Part shown: positions 52,621 through 62,900 of the stretch, one piece after another
How positions within the stretch are numbered: position 1 is the first letter of the stretch
Layout of the letters: each line of letters begins with the position of its first letter
Source: Solea solea
Taxonomy: Eukaryota; Chordata; Actinopteri; Pleuronectiformes; Soleidae
NCBI RefSeq assembly: GCF_958295425.1
Contig: NC_081149.1
Coordinates: 5,733,194-5,797,193, forward strand
DNA length: 64,000 bases
Reading direction: 5' to 3'
Translations under genes and position numbers: made by a program
Notes under the pieces: generated by a model
The model's input: only the letters and a program-made list of their open reading frames with translations
Database searches by the model: none
Told to the model about the DNA's origin: nothing

Positions 52621-54439
52621 ACTTGAAAGAGAAGTCGGGAGAGAAAGTGGCGGCATTACGTCCTCTCTCCGTCTTCTCCAGGAAGCAAGGCAGCAGGGTT
52701 CAAAAATAGAGTAGGATGACTCAGCAGGAACAGGCGGCCATGTTTGATTCAGTTTTGAACATAAACAGAAACATGGAGAACTGAGTACAGACCCCCACAT
52801 TTCACGTCTTTGTGTCTAACTCTTCCTGTTCACACTGCTGATTGGGCTTATCTGAAATAACCGACCCTGCCAAAAACAACAACAACAACAACAACAAAAA
52901 AACACTGAGAAGAGGAGATTTTCCCCGTGTCACGACGGGATTGAATATGGTCCTCCAGAAGAGGAGGGCCTGAGAGGATTATATGGCTCAGTGGGCGCTG
53001 TATTGTGTGGGGAGTGGGTACAGCAGGTACCAACCGAAATCCGAGCCAAGAGACAGACACAGACACAGTGTTGCGAAGGATAATGTTGCCTCCCAGCAAT
53101 TAAACTCTGGAGGTTTTGGAGTGCTTTAAGAGGAAGCTTGTTAAATTATCCCAGCGCTTCTTGTCCTCCAGTATTCTCTCACTTTTTTCCTGCCTCTCTG
53201 TTAACTATCTCTGTTCCCTGTTTTTAATTATTGTTCCCATTGATGGCATTGAGCACCTGAGAACAGTAGGGGGAGTCTTGTGCCTTGTTGGTTCTTCATG
53301 TCAAATGCAGAGAAAGGAAAACCTGCTATTTTTTGTCTTTCTCTTTCTGTTTTGGTACGTGGCTTTCCCTCCCCCCAAATGGAATTCCAAGTTTTTCTCA
53401 GTGTAGGGGTGTTTTGTTCGTACGTTTCTGCGCACAGGAAGTGAGAAGTTTTACGGACACAGCTGGCAGAGGCAACAGCAATGTTATGCTAATGAAGTGA
53501 GGTCACCTTCAAAGGCTTTGAGTAAAGCTGAAAATGCCAAAAACCTTTCACAAAAAAGTTATATAGTGTATTCTACTGGACCTTCTTCTTCTTCATCATC
53601 TTCTTTGCCGTCTTCATCGTCTTCCAATAAGTTCCATCAGGTTCTACTCGTATTCTTCAACGCAGCTCAGAGGTTCTCCACCCAACTGCTTTCTCATCTC
53701 CTCTGTCTCCTCACCTCCAGCCAAAGATCTCCTTCACTCCTATCCTCGTTCTTTTATCCTCTTCCTCATTCCATAATCCATCAACGTCTGGATTCCTCCC
53801 GTTGATTGAGAAGGAATCCAGAAGTTGATGGAGAGGCGTTGGCAGCACTGTTGGAATCACAGAAGATGTACCATTTTTACTCTTAATGGAGGTGAAAAAG
53901 TCACTGTATCAATAAAAAAGTAAATGTGAACAGAGTTGGTCAATAAAGAGTGACATTTAGAAATCACCCGACCGATTCGCAAAAGTAGCAGAAATGGCGA
54001 CGAGAGGAGGAACGTGTGGACTGATGAGGGAAACCACAAAATTCCTCAAAGTAGTGCAAGAAACAAATATTACTATATATTATTACAAATAGAAGGAGGA
54101 AGCAATGAAAACCTACGTGTCTTTATTTACATCATCCTTCTTCAGCAGTTTGGTTTGAAATACAACCTCCAGAAAACCTCCTCTCTTGGTTTGTCGTGTT
54201 TCTCCCGAACTTTAACTGCCATCTTTGTCCTCGGGCAAACAACGGGACCATTTCAAAGGTGAACGTCATCTTGAAAAAAAAGAAATTGTCTCGTTTATTT
54301 CCAAATGTGACTCTGTGTCTACTGATACCACTGGGACCAGAGTGTCCGTAGTTCCAGGTCACATCCCGTCATTGCAAATAGTGCTGCGTTCACCTTTTTT
54401 TTCTTTCCCATATACACACACACCGAGGTAACTGCGGGT
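52621..54439. other. Unclassified non-coding sequence
   Basis: Includes an (AAC)n run at 52875-52897, and CTTCTTCTTC/TCATCATC-type runs near 53583-53625 that create a serine-rich frame (53497-53805). GTCAATAAAGAGTG near 53938 hints at a retroelement tail. No exon recognised. Confidence 0.4.
52875..52897. repeat. (AAC)n microsatellite
   Basis: About seven AAC triplets. Confidence 0.9.
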
Positions 54440-54700
54440 GGTTTAGGCCCGAAGCTCCCTCGTCCAGGACAAATTGGTAGCAAGCGGCTCATTTACTCGG
54501 AGCCGTCATGAATGGACTGTGCCGTGACTGTGTAAACAAGTGCAAAGACTCCCAAGGGCATTCCTGCATAAATAATGACTCCGGGAGATGTTTGCCATTT
54601 GTACCACTCACTGGTTGCAGACATGGGTCAGCTAGTCTCCTCTGTGGGGAGTCTTCGGTAAACAACAGCCGCCGCGTCCGTTAACGATTGTGTGGAAGGT
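54440..54700. promoter_or_regulatory. Putative conserved block with paired forkhead-type sites
   Basis: Complex sequence containing two exact GTAAACAA forkhead-type words in the same orientation, at 54532-54539 and 54658-54665, plus GCATAAATAATGACTCC between them. No coding signal. The spacing of about 126 bases is seen in sequence; a function for the pair is inference. Confidence 0.45.
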
Positions 54701-55819
54701 TTACCTGGTCACAGGTGCCAGGGCTGGTCTCCCAGGCTTGAGGAGACTATGGCTGTGTTTGGCTTCTTTTGGTTTTCGGGCACTATTTTAAGACGGCTTC
54801 ATGGCTAGCATTAGTTAGCTCAGATTGTAGAGCTAGCAAGGCCCTTTGCAGCATCTTTACTTTGATCTCTGCTCACTTTTATGTTTACTTCGACAATATA
54901 GGTAGAAATGCCCCAAAATATTGACCTATTTTAAAATTGGTAGTTTTTCATGATTGCATGTTCAGATGATCAACTTGTCTCTCTTGTTGGTGATGTGTCC
55001 TGATTTTAAATCCTAATTAAATGTTGGATAAGTATCAGGGCAGTTCCTGGTCCTTCTGCAGACAGTTTTCGGAAGTAAAACCTCAGCCAAACATTGGTCT
55101 TAGACCAGATTTATCCTCTGAATTTGTGGCAGAAGAAATTGCGATCTAATTGGTCTGAGCAACTGCAAAACATTCACATTCAGCCCTTGTGTTAACATTT
55201 TAAATACTAACAAAAAACTGTAACATTTAAACGGTTGTCAAATGAGTTTGCCCACTGCTGATGAAGTAGTGTTCGGTGGTTTGTGTGTCTGTGGAGACAC
55301 GGTGATGCTTTTTACGTCACGACTGATGGATCGCACAATCTTTAGGCTCAAGGAATTAACTGGCCTCGCTTCTCTCTCTGAAACAAGAGTGAGGTAATGA
55401 GATACCGCAGCAGTTGGAACGTGGACCAAGAGTAGTTCCTTTCAGAAGGTTCTGCAGTCTCACCTGAGGCGGGGGATGGCTAGCGACACTAGCAGTGTTT
55501 TGGCGACAGACATTACATACTGGAGCTTTAAACATCTGGTTCATTTGTGTTCAAACTGCCGTTTGTTCGGCAGCAAACGGGGACTTAAAAACCAAAGCGC
55601 ACCTTTCGTTGTCACTGTGCCAGGGTAGGGATTTTTGGCGGCAGTTGAGGAGTCAAAACACATCACGTTCCCCCCCTCTCTAGTCTTCTCCAATATCAGC
55701 TTCTCCTTTTGGTTTTAGGAAGTCTTTTTGAGCATGATGAGCAGAAGGGAGCTGTGAGCCGTTGTTGTTGATGCCCCGGCAGTTTTCTTGGAAGATAGAG
55801 CATAAGACAGAAGTTATTA
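54701..55819. other. Unclassified non-coding sequence
   Basis: Average-composition sequence. The small frames at 55238-55683 on both strands overlap and lack domains. Confidence 0.45.
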
Positions 55820-56240
55820 ATATTCCTGAATACCACAATCATATTCTCACCTCACCAAATGAATCACGCTGGAGGGATCCATCACTCTGAGCTTGATTAA
55901 ATTGCTCTGAAAACCCGTGTGAGTGAATGCACGGGAGGTCCACGTTGCGGGAGGCCGTCACGTGCGCGGCTATGAGCAGAAACCTGCTCTCTTCATGTTA
56001 TTTTTCCATAATGATAAATTCTTTAATATATCAGTGTTGTAGCCGGGCAGCTTTATGTGCCTTTTCATTATTAGACAGTGAGCGTGCGCCGGGTTATTGT
56101 TTGGAAATGTAATTGCGCGTGCGATGAGTATAGACAACTCAGGGTCCATTATTTCTGTTCCGTGTTCATTACAGATCATTAAAAAACAGTTGCATCAACA
56201 GTATATTTTACCAATAGTGCGCCGGATAATCACGGCACCT
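55820..56240. promoter_or_regulatory. Strong candidate conserved non-coding block
   Basis: About 420 bases of complex sequence with TTATTAATATTCCTGAATAC, CCAAATGAATCACGCTGG, GAGCTTGATTAAATTGCTC, CCATAATGATAAATTC, TCATTATTAGACAGTG and GCCGGATAATCACGGC (palindromic ends). AT-rich homeodomain words alternate with CG-containing words (GTGCGCGGC, GTGAGCGTGCGCCGG, GCGCGTGCGATG). Small frames on both strands overlap and do not look coding. Confidence 0.5.
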
Positions 56241-56597
56241 CTAACTCTTCAGGGTTGGATTCAGATCCATTAAGTATTTTAAAACACATTATGCGGCAGT
56301 GTGTTCAATTTATTAACAGAGAATTCATTTATTTTACTTATTTAGAATCCGTCTGATTCTTTTAATTGCCGTGTCCATGTGCACTTAAGTAATTACTGAA
56401 TGTGTTTGCAGGTATCTATAGTTTTATAGTTTCTTTATTCTACTGTGGTTATTGTTCTTGTACTTTTGCTGCTTCTCCTTCATAGCATCAATAAAAACCT
56501 TCCTTGTGGTGAGAATGGCTGCTACATTCTGCAGTCATCAGGATCGTGGGAAAATGTACTCGACTAGAAACTTCTTGTTTTGCTGAATAGGGAGTTG
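56241..56597. other. Unclassified non-coding sequence
   Basis: AT-rich; nothing recognised. Confidence 0.45.
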
Positions 56598-57085
56598 TTA
56601 ACCCTCTTGTGACCATCATGATGATCAGTCCGACTGGATTTATTTTGAATTTTGAATTGCCAAAAAATGTTCAATGAGTGACTTCTCCTGCCCCTTTTTC
56701 CAAGATAGCTTTTTCTCGATTAATCGAGTCATCGTTTGGCCCATAAACGCTGTGTTTCTCAAATCTTGTCTCGTTATCTTGTCCACAAACCAAAATGATT
56801 CAGTTTTAACAATTTCTTTGTTATATGGAGCAAAGAAATGAAGAAAATATTCACATTTAAGAAGCTGAAACAATCAAAAATCTTGTTTTAATCATGAAAA
56901 AAGCTTCAAACCGATTAATCAATTGTCAAAATAGTTGACGATTCATTTAGTAATCGATTAATCGTGTAATTGTTTCAGCTCTAACTTTCACTTTCCATAT
57001 CTGGCAGTTATTCAACCATTTAGGAATTACAGTACATGCAAAGCTGACATCACAAACATGTGACACGCTGGTGAGTCTCGTCTGC
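56598..57085 (+). repeat. Family B repeat, copy 3, split by a hAT MITE
   Basis: The left part (GACCATCATGATGATCAGTC, GTGACTTCTCCTGCCCC, CCAAGATA to 56707) and the right part (ACTTTCACTTTCCATATCTG, GGCAGTTATTCAACCATTTA, CACAAACATGTGACACGCTG from 56984) join seamlessly when compared with copy 2 at 44990-45205. The 276 bases between them are a hAT MITE. Confidence 0.75.
56708..56983. mobile_element. hAT-type MITE nested in family B
   Basis: The right end reads inward as TAGAGCTGAAACAATTACAC. The interior has TTGTCCACAAACCAAAATGA, TATGGAGCAAAGAAATGAAG, AATATTCACATTTAAGAAGC and CAAACCGATTAATCAATTGT. The left end starts abruptly inside the element at CTCGATTAATCGAG, so the left terminus and its target duplication were lost by deletion. 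Confidence 0.75.
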
Positions 57086-57112
57086 GATTGGACAGTCGTT
57101 ACGCTACCGTTC

Positions 57113-57165
57113 TGACCTCCATCTCCTACCACTTTATCCTCCACATGAGGGTCACCAGTCCATAG
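57113..57165 (-). mobile_element. V-SINE 3'-tail fragment
   Basis: GACCTCCATCTCCTACCACT, TTATCCTCCACATGAGGGTC and ACCAGTCC are the complement of the V-SINE 3' end. Confidence 0.6.
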
Positions 57166-57750
57166 AACTTTCTAGATATGAGATATGAGAAGTGAACTCT
57201 TCACCAAATTGTCGCAAACAATCAGCTGTTTAATCCCTGTCCAGAGGAGAAGTCTAATTCTGCCCTCGCATCACTTTATTTAAATTATGCTGAAAGGTTA
57301 TGATGAAATTATTGCTTAGTAAACACGGAAAAAAAAATGTGGCCATTTTCCTGATATTATTTTCCAAGTAAATGCTGGGAGTTTAAGCTCGTCGCGGTTT
57401 CTGTGATGAACTGAACAACAGAAATCTTTTGAGGCGACAGAGTTCTGTTCCTTTGAGGGATTTTTGGACTTGTGGGTAATTTATCTTAATCTTGTTGACA
57501 TATTTACACTCGCGCATCGGGGCGTAATTGCTCCGTTGTTTTGAATTTGTGGTGCACTTTTGCTCGTGTGTTTTCGCAGTAATCAATAAGGGACGAAAAG
57601 GAGAGAGAAGAGGATATAAAACACTATATTTCCCCTGGTGGCTGATAAAAAAAAAAAAGCCTTTTTCTGAGATTTCTTTGCTCTTGAATGAGTAAACGTG
57701 TGGAACAATAAGTGAAGTAAAGTACTGGACTGACCTGCTGACCATCACAT
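57166..57750. other. Unclassified non-coding sequence
   Basis: No gene recognised. Confidence 0.45.
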
Positions 57751-57848
57751 ACATATATATATAGATATATATATATATATATATATATAGATATATATAT
57801 ATATATATATCTATATATATATAGATATATATATATATATATATATCA
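57751..57848. repeat. 98-base palindromic (AT)n array
   Basis: Nearly pure AT dinucleotides with symmetrically placed AGATAT and ATCTAT interruptions, so the array is largely self-complementary. The long isoleucine/tyrosine-rich minus frame (57383-57883) is a repeat artefact. Confidence 0.95.
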
Positions 57849-58177
57849 TGATATAAAACCACTGTGGCTACAAACTGTGGCAATGTTCCTCGTCGTCTCT
57901 CCCCACTTTGCTCAGGAAGCAGTGGTGCGCTGACCTGATATCATCTCCAGCTCCGTGAGCTTCATGTTCTTTTGAGTGCGCGTCAGTAGCTGCCGGGGGG
58001 GAAACTCTCCTGTCAGCTGCACCATTTAAAAAAAAACAAAAAACCCAAAACAACGGCCACCCAGGCTGTGAGCTGCACTCCACTGAGTGTGTTGCATAAT
58101 TGGTGGCGTACAGGTTTTTCCCGCTCCAAGCGTGGGTTTGAGGGAGAACGGAGAGAGCAGCAAGATGATGTGTCGGT

Positions 58178-58216
<39 letters not shown>

Positions 58217-58552
58217 GGGAGGAAATAAGGAGGAAGACAAAGCGACGCCCACTCCTCATTAGCTTAAACGTCGCTCGCATCCGTTTTTCCCCTGTAAGAT
58301 AACATTTGAAGAAGATGGAACAAGGGAGAAAAAGAAGAATAAGAAGACAAAGAAGAAGAAAACCACAAATCTACTGAGTCACAACACGCGATGGAGATCT
58401 AAAACAAATCTCCACACTTACACTCTGCCATCTGCTCATCTCAGAGAAGTGCGTGCGCTTTCCTTTCTTTCTTTCCTCCCCTCCCTCAGAAACCATCAAG
58501 CGCTCAGAAAAACAGACAGCCTGACAAAGTGACATGCCCGGATGCCGACCCC
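57849..58552. other. Unclassified sequence with simple runs
   Basis: Contains a (GA)14 run (58180-58208) and AAGAAGAAG-type purine runs near 58320-58365. The frames here are low-complexity. Confidence 0.45.
58180..58208. repeat. (GA)14 microsatellite
   Basis: Uninterrupted GA run, followed by a shorter GAGAGAG segment. Confidence 0.95.
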
Positions 58553-58577
58553 GCGGCGGCGGCGGCGGCATCGGCGG
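58553..58577. repeat. (CGG)n microsatellite
   Basis: About six GGC triplets with one ATC interruption. Confidence 0.9.
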
Positions 58578-58599
58578 CTGCTGCGCGTGTTTTCCTCCT

Positions 58600-58865
58600 C
58601 TTCCTCCTCCTTCTTTTTTACTTTACTTTTCCCCATTTTTATTTATAAATAGTTTGCATATCTAAATCCAGTTTTTTTTGATAGCATATGGGAAAATACA
58701 GTGTGACATAATACAATTTGAGCCTCGTGCGAGAAATGGGATTATCTTTGGCGGTGATTGTCGGCGCCGTGTTACCGTAATCGCTTCCTTCCAGGAGCGA
58801 GGATGTGACTCACTCACAACTTGACCCGCTGTCATTATCTATTCACTCTGACAGTATTTATGCAT
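58600..58865. promoter_or_regulatory. Putative conserved non-coding block
   Basis: ATTTATAAATAGTTTGCATA, GCATATCTAAATCCAG, GGGATTATCTTTGGCGGTGA and CTGTCATTATCTATTCACTC (repeated GATA-type TTATCT words) in complex sequence that ends at a TA microsatellite (58885-58908). Confidence 0.45.
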
Positions 58866-58884
58866 GTGGGCCCCACATATATGG

Positions 58885-58908
58885 ATATATATATATATAT
58901 ATATATAT
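58885..58908. repeat. (TA)n microsatellite
   Basis: Uninterrupted TA run. Confidence 0.95.
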
Positions 58909-59461
58909 TTGTTTTCCTTCAGGTGAATTAGAAATGAATTTGGAAATGGAGTAAATAAATAAAGGGATGATGAAAAAGTGAGTAATCCCCCCTCCGTGAA
59001 AATTGGAACAAAGAGTAAATCCTCGCGGCAGTAAATCCCACACTTTTTTCTATCTCTGCCTCTTTTCTTTCTCTCTCTGAAAAAAAAACACTTGTTTTGG
59101 GATGCGTCACAGGAAGTGGTCGATCATCACAGACACAGCAGACACGCATGGGCTTCTTCTCCTCGCTGCGCTCTCCACAGCCAGAGAAGCTCCCCAGTGG
59201 TCTAATTGATACAGGATGTGGAGGAAGGGTCACGTGGCATGACCGGCACACCGTGTCCGTGTTCCTGAAAGGCACTATTTATATGGAAAGAGAGATCATG
59301 CATTTGTTTGGGTGTTTTTTGCTTCCTGCTGTAATTATTCTGCTTCATTTACCTGCTGAGGGAAAGTTTGATCTGAAAGTCATCGTTAAGTGTGGTTTCA
59401 GACTTTGAGAACGTGGCTGCAACAAGAACCTGACCTCAGAAAATCTGTCATCCTAAGTATA
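58909..59461. other. Unclassified non-coding sequence
   Basis: The 103- and 115-codon frames on opposite strands (59097-59408 and 58928-59275) overlap and have no recognisable domain. Confidence 0.45.
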
Positions 59462-59530
59462 CAGTATCATTATTAAGACAATATTCACATTTAAGAAGCT
59501 GTTACAATCAGAAATCTTGTTTTCATTTTT
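59462..59530 (+). mobile_element. hAT-MITE internal fragment
   Basis: AATATTCACATTTAAGAAGC, TGTTACAATCAGAAATCTTG and TTTTCATTTTTAC match the interior of the MITE at 56708-56983. Confidence 0.55.
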
Positions 59531-59579
59531 ACATTGTGTTTGCTACTTTCTCTAGCACTCAGAGGGCCTTCTTTTAGGT

Positions 59580-59855
59580 GGAAACTAAAGTATTCTGTCC
59601 CCCTGCCAAACTCCATAGAGAAAATCAGCGTTTTTAGCTCACATGGAGACAGGAGCTGCTGGTGTACTTAAGTTTGTGTCACTTATGTAAATCACAATCA
59701 AGGATTTCAAACACCGAAAATCACAAAATAATACATTTGAACTAAGTGATGGAGGCAGCGGTGGATCAGCTGTGACACAACATCGCTGATTTTCTCTATG
59801 GACCATGGTGTGGGAGAGTGAGTGGGTTTACAAAAGTGACACAAACATCAGTTTT
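59580..59855 (-). mobile_element. Palindromic MITE family A, copy 7 (both arms)
   Basis: The left arm CTCCATAGAGAAAATCAGCG (from 59611) and the right arm CGCTGATTTTCTCTATGGAC (to 59803) are exact reverse complements over at least 18 bases. The interior includes CAGGAGCTGCTGGTGTACTT, AGGATTTCAAACACCGAAAA and GATGGAGGCAGCGGTGGATC. The outer right arm continues GTTTACAAAAGTGACACAAA. It is the best-preserved copy, in reverse orientation to copy 4. Confidence 0.85.
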
Positions 59856-60018
59856 CTCTCAGAAAAAGCTGCTTAATGGTGAAGAATTCAAGTTGTTAAG
59901 TGGCTAAATGTGTGTGCGCGGGGACGGTAAGAGTTAAAAGTGTTGTGGTATCTTTTTATCGCTAACGTTGGAAAAAGGAGGCACATGAGTCACTGTTTCT
60001 CCTCACTGTCATGGATTA
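59856..60018. other. Unclassified non-coding spacer
   Basis: Nothing recognised. Confidence 0.4.
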
Positions 60019-60069
60019 GATGTGTGTGTGTGTGTGTCTGTGTTTTTGGGTGACACACCTACACTCCCA

Positions 60070-60102
<33 letters not shown>
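60019..60102. repeat. Facing (TG)n and (CA)n runs (inverted pair)
   Basis: A TG run at 60020-60038 and a CA run at about 60073-60102 are separated by some 35 bases. TGTGTTTTTGGG and CCCACAAACACA in the spacer edges are also complementary, so the whole stretch can fold into a hairpin. Confidence 0.85.
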
Positions 60103-60104
<2 letters not shown>

Positions 60105-60274
60105 GTGCCAGGAGGTGACACATGGTCGGCTCTGCATCATTTTTCGAGTGTGTTTGGCTCTGCGTCCTCTCTCCTCGGCGTCCACAGCCCGTAAAGAGGA
60201 CATCCATCAGGACAGGTGCAATTTGCCATGCAGTCACGCTTCTCTGCTAATACAATTTGTTAAGCAGTTGTTAA

Positions 60275-60297
60275 GTGTGTGTGTGTGTGTGTGTGTG
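60275..60297. repeat. (GT)n microsatellite
   Basis: Uninterrupted GT run. Confidence 0.95.
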
Positions 60298-60879
60298 CAC
60301 GCGTGTGTGAATGTGAATAAACAACATGACCCTTATGTTTTTCAGGGATTTCTGGTTTTTGTCTTTTGTCTTTTGACGAAAGACAAAACTTTCTGCTGCT
60401 TTTCCAAGGACACTGACGACCGTAATTGGCTTATTCTTATTATTATTGTTCTTATTTAAATGAATTTTTTTTTTTAAATGTCCAAAGAAAGACAAAACTC
60501 TTCTTTTCATACAGCTGCAGTGTAAAAATCACCTGATTATATGAACTGCTGTTTTTCGTTGCCCTATTATGAACCTTTTAAATATTTATGAACTGATGAA
60601 CTGCTTTTGATGCTGACTGAAGGCTTCAACACACTTTCATGAATGAAGCATGTTTTTAGCATGTTTAGAGCCATTCTGTCCTCCTAATGTCTCCTCTTCA
60701 GTCCACAAATGCACCGCCCTGTGTTTTTCCTCTCTGGCTTCTTCTCTTATTTTAGGGTCACAGACTTCCAGTCACATTATTTGGGTGTGTTAGTCCACTT
60801 TTAGTTGAATTAACACAATAATTCAATGTTTTATTTTTTTGTGTGAAAATGTCGGATTCCTAACACGGCGGAGCCCCCG
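60298..60879. other. Unclassified non-coding sequence
   Basis: GTCTTTTGTCTTTTGACGAA-AGACAAAAC near 60360-60387 is a local inverted repeat. No gene. Confidence 0.45.
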
Positions 60880-61010
60880 ACACCATCGACACCAGAGTGT
60901 GACAGTGAGATGACCCAGAAAATTCCATGTCATTAAATGCTGGTCACAGATTAACAAACACGACATGTTTATCTCTCGCTGCTGTAATGAAAGTCTGAAA
61001 TTACCGAGCT
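60880..61010. promoter_or_regulatory. Possible conserved non-coding block
   Basis: CATGTCATTAAATGCTGGTC, AGATTAACAAACACGACATG and CTGCTGTAATGAAAGTCTG in repeat-free sequence. Confidence 0.35.
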
Positions 61011-61290
61011 CTCCAGGCCTGTGTGTGTTTTTTACTCACACATCTCTCGCCGCCAAATGGGTTTTCCCTCGAAAGCCCCCGTCGCTCGGCGGCCGTTTTA
61101 CTTCTGGCTGCGCGACACTCGATGTCACTCCGATGTCCTGAGATCAGTTTGACGCGACTGCGTTTGCCCACGACTTGGGAACGGACATCCCCCGCTCGCC
61201 TTTTAGTGCATTTCCACACATTAGCCCGCATGCTTTCACATCACATTACGTCACATCTACCACCGCCACGGCCCCCGCCGTCACTCCTCT

Positions 61291-61326
61291 TCCTCCTCCT
61301 CCTCCTCCTCCTCCTCCTCCTCCTCC
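61291..61326. repeat. (TCC)12 microsatellite
   Basis: Twelve uninterrupted TCC triplets. Confidence 0.95.
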
Positions 61327-61508
61327 CAGTTAACCACGGATCAAACGCTTGTGTCATCCAAGTCGAAGATGCCGCCTCAGATAAGCAGATTTAAAGTGTG
61401 TGTTATTTGAGCAGAAAACTGAAGAGGGGTTAGTGCTGCGCTGTGATCCTGGGTCTCGGGGGGAGGCTCCCGCTTGTCAGAATGTGCTGTTGCAGGATCT
61501 TCCTGATG

Positions 61509-61551
61509 AAGTCATTAAGAAGTCATTAAGAAACCATTAAGAATCATTAAG
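61509..61551. repeat. 10-11-base CATTAAG minisatellite, four copies
   Basis: Four tandem units of the AAGTCATTAAG type, each carrying an ATTA core, so the array is also a row of potential homeodomain sites. Confidence 0.9.
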
Positions 61552-61849
61552 TCGGCGAGGTGGCACTCCAGTGCGCGCACAGCGAAGCGCCAGGCGTCAG
61601 GAAAACTTGTTAATCACGCAGTTTATTTGTTTCCCCAGTGTGAGACTGTAAATACTATGACAGTGTGTTGAAGTGTGCATCCTAATGAAAGTCTGTATTA
61701 GCTCCTCTGCCAGTGTGTGTGTGTGTGTGTGAGCGCCTGCCTCCAGAGGGGCCACTCTCATCATCACACGATGGCTGCGGAAACCCTCTAAAGCAATAAA
61801 CAAGATCGCGCACCTTTTCCGATTCTCCTCACTCATTCTCCTCTAAATC

Positions 61850-62210
61850 GGTCAGGTGGCTGATTTAAAAGTGGCAGAGATTTCAGGCTGTTCTTTTTCC
61901 TCGCTGCTGCCGTTCGTGATCTCTCTCGCACTCGTCGAGCACATACACGCATGGCCTCTGTGTTTCCTCTGGCTTGATTGTCTGCGACTACTAGAAGCCC
62001 CATTATGTGGCAGGTCGGGGAGGGAGGAGGAGAGCGCTGCTCGAAAAAACCCCACTGAAGGGCTCTTATCTTACTCATTAGGTCTGAGCAAGACGTCGCT
62101 TTCCTCCCCCATAATTATCTCCATACAGTAAATCTCTCATTAGGAGGTTTCTCTCCGCCAAGCCCTCGGAGACGCGCCGAGGTCCAGGTGAAGCCGCTAT
62201 CACACGGAAA
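61850..62210. promoter_or_regulatory. Possible conserved non-coding block
   Basis: CCCCCATAATTATCTCCATA, AATCTCTCATTAGGAGG and CTTACTCATTAGGTCTGAGC (two CTCATTAGG words about 60 bases apart). The overlapping small frames on both strands are not convincing. Confidence 0.35.
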
Positions 62211-62329
62211 CGACGTCCAAGTTCCAGCTTTTTTTGAAATAACATTACATTAAAATACATAAATGAACATGATGTCGTCTCGCAGCTTCACATTCAATCA
62301 TTACCATCATTTGCTATATAGTATCAATC

Positions 62330-62900
62330 TACTTCCTGTGAAATGACATCGTAATGCGGTTTAAAATGACATCATATGGTTCTACTTTATTCATTATGAC
62401 GTCGACTTTCTATACTGTACCACACCATGACCTCTGTTTTCTATATAAAATGGTGCCATACTATATTATTTTATACGTTCTTTACGATGAGATCATAATG
62501 TAATGTATTCTCTGACATAATGCACTTTACCATGACGTCATACATCATGACAGTATAATACTCTCAGTAAAGTGTCATAATGTACCACATGCTATCACAT
62601 CCATATTCTTTTTACTAATATATGATGTCTACATTATATACTAACAGTGTCATAGTGCTCTGTATTATGCTATGACATCATAATATGCTATATACCATGG
62701 GTGGGTCAAAAATATTGATTTGGTGATATGTCATAGGTCGAATATTGATATTTTAATTAATAAATGATGGCACTCTGAAAATACCCTGTGATTCCCAGCC
62801 CTATATAATCTATACCATGACATCATATTTGAGTGTTTTTTGCAACAGAATAATGTCAATAAAGTGTAATATCTTTCTCTGCTATGATGTCATAATGACC
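62330..62900. repeat. Degenerate array of TGACATCA-like words
   Basis: Variants of TGACATCA/TGACGTCA occur about ten times within 570 bases (for example TATGACGTCG, CCATGACGTCATAC, CTATGACATCATAATA, CCATGACATCATATT, TATGATGTCATAATG). They are embedded in AT-rich sequence with repeated ACTATAT/TACCA words. It looks like a decayed minisatellite whose unit contains a CRE/ATF-like palindrome. It is split by a short MITE at 62695-62800. Confidence 0.6.
62695..62800. mobile_element. Short MITE, family D, copy 2
   Basis: CCATGGGTGGGTCAAAAATA, TTGATTTGGTGATATGTC and GAATATTGATATTTTAATTA match the two outer pieces at 20546-20604 and 21019-21060. The right end reads inward as GGCTGGGAATCACAGGG. A 7-base direct repeat, CTATATA, flanks it (62688-62694 and 62801-62807). 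Confidence 0.6.

Larger units (their letters stand above)
61011..61849. other. Unclassified sequence with simple repeats
   Basis: Contains a TCC run, a short ATTAAG minisatellite and a TG run (61713-61731), listed or noted here. The frame at 61023-61394 passes through the TCC run and has no recognisable domain. Confidence 0.45.

Noticed and set aside
57383..57883. 166-codon open frame on the minus strand
   Set aside because: About a third of it is the AT array (Ile/Tyr alternation); the rest has no recognisable domain.
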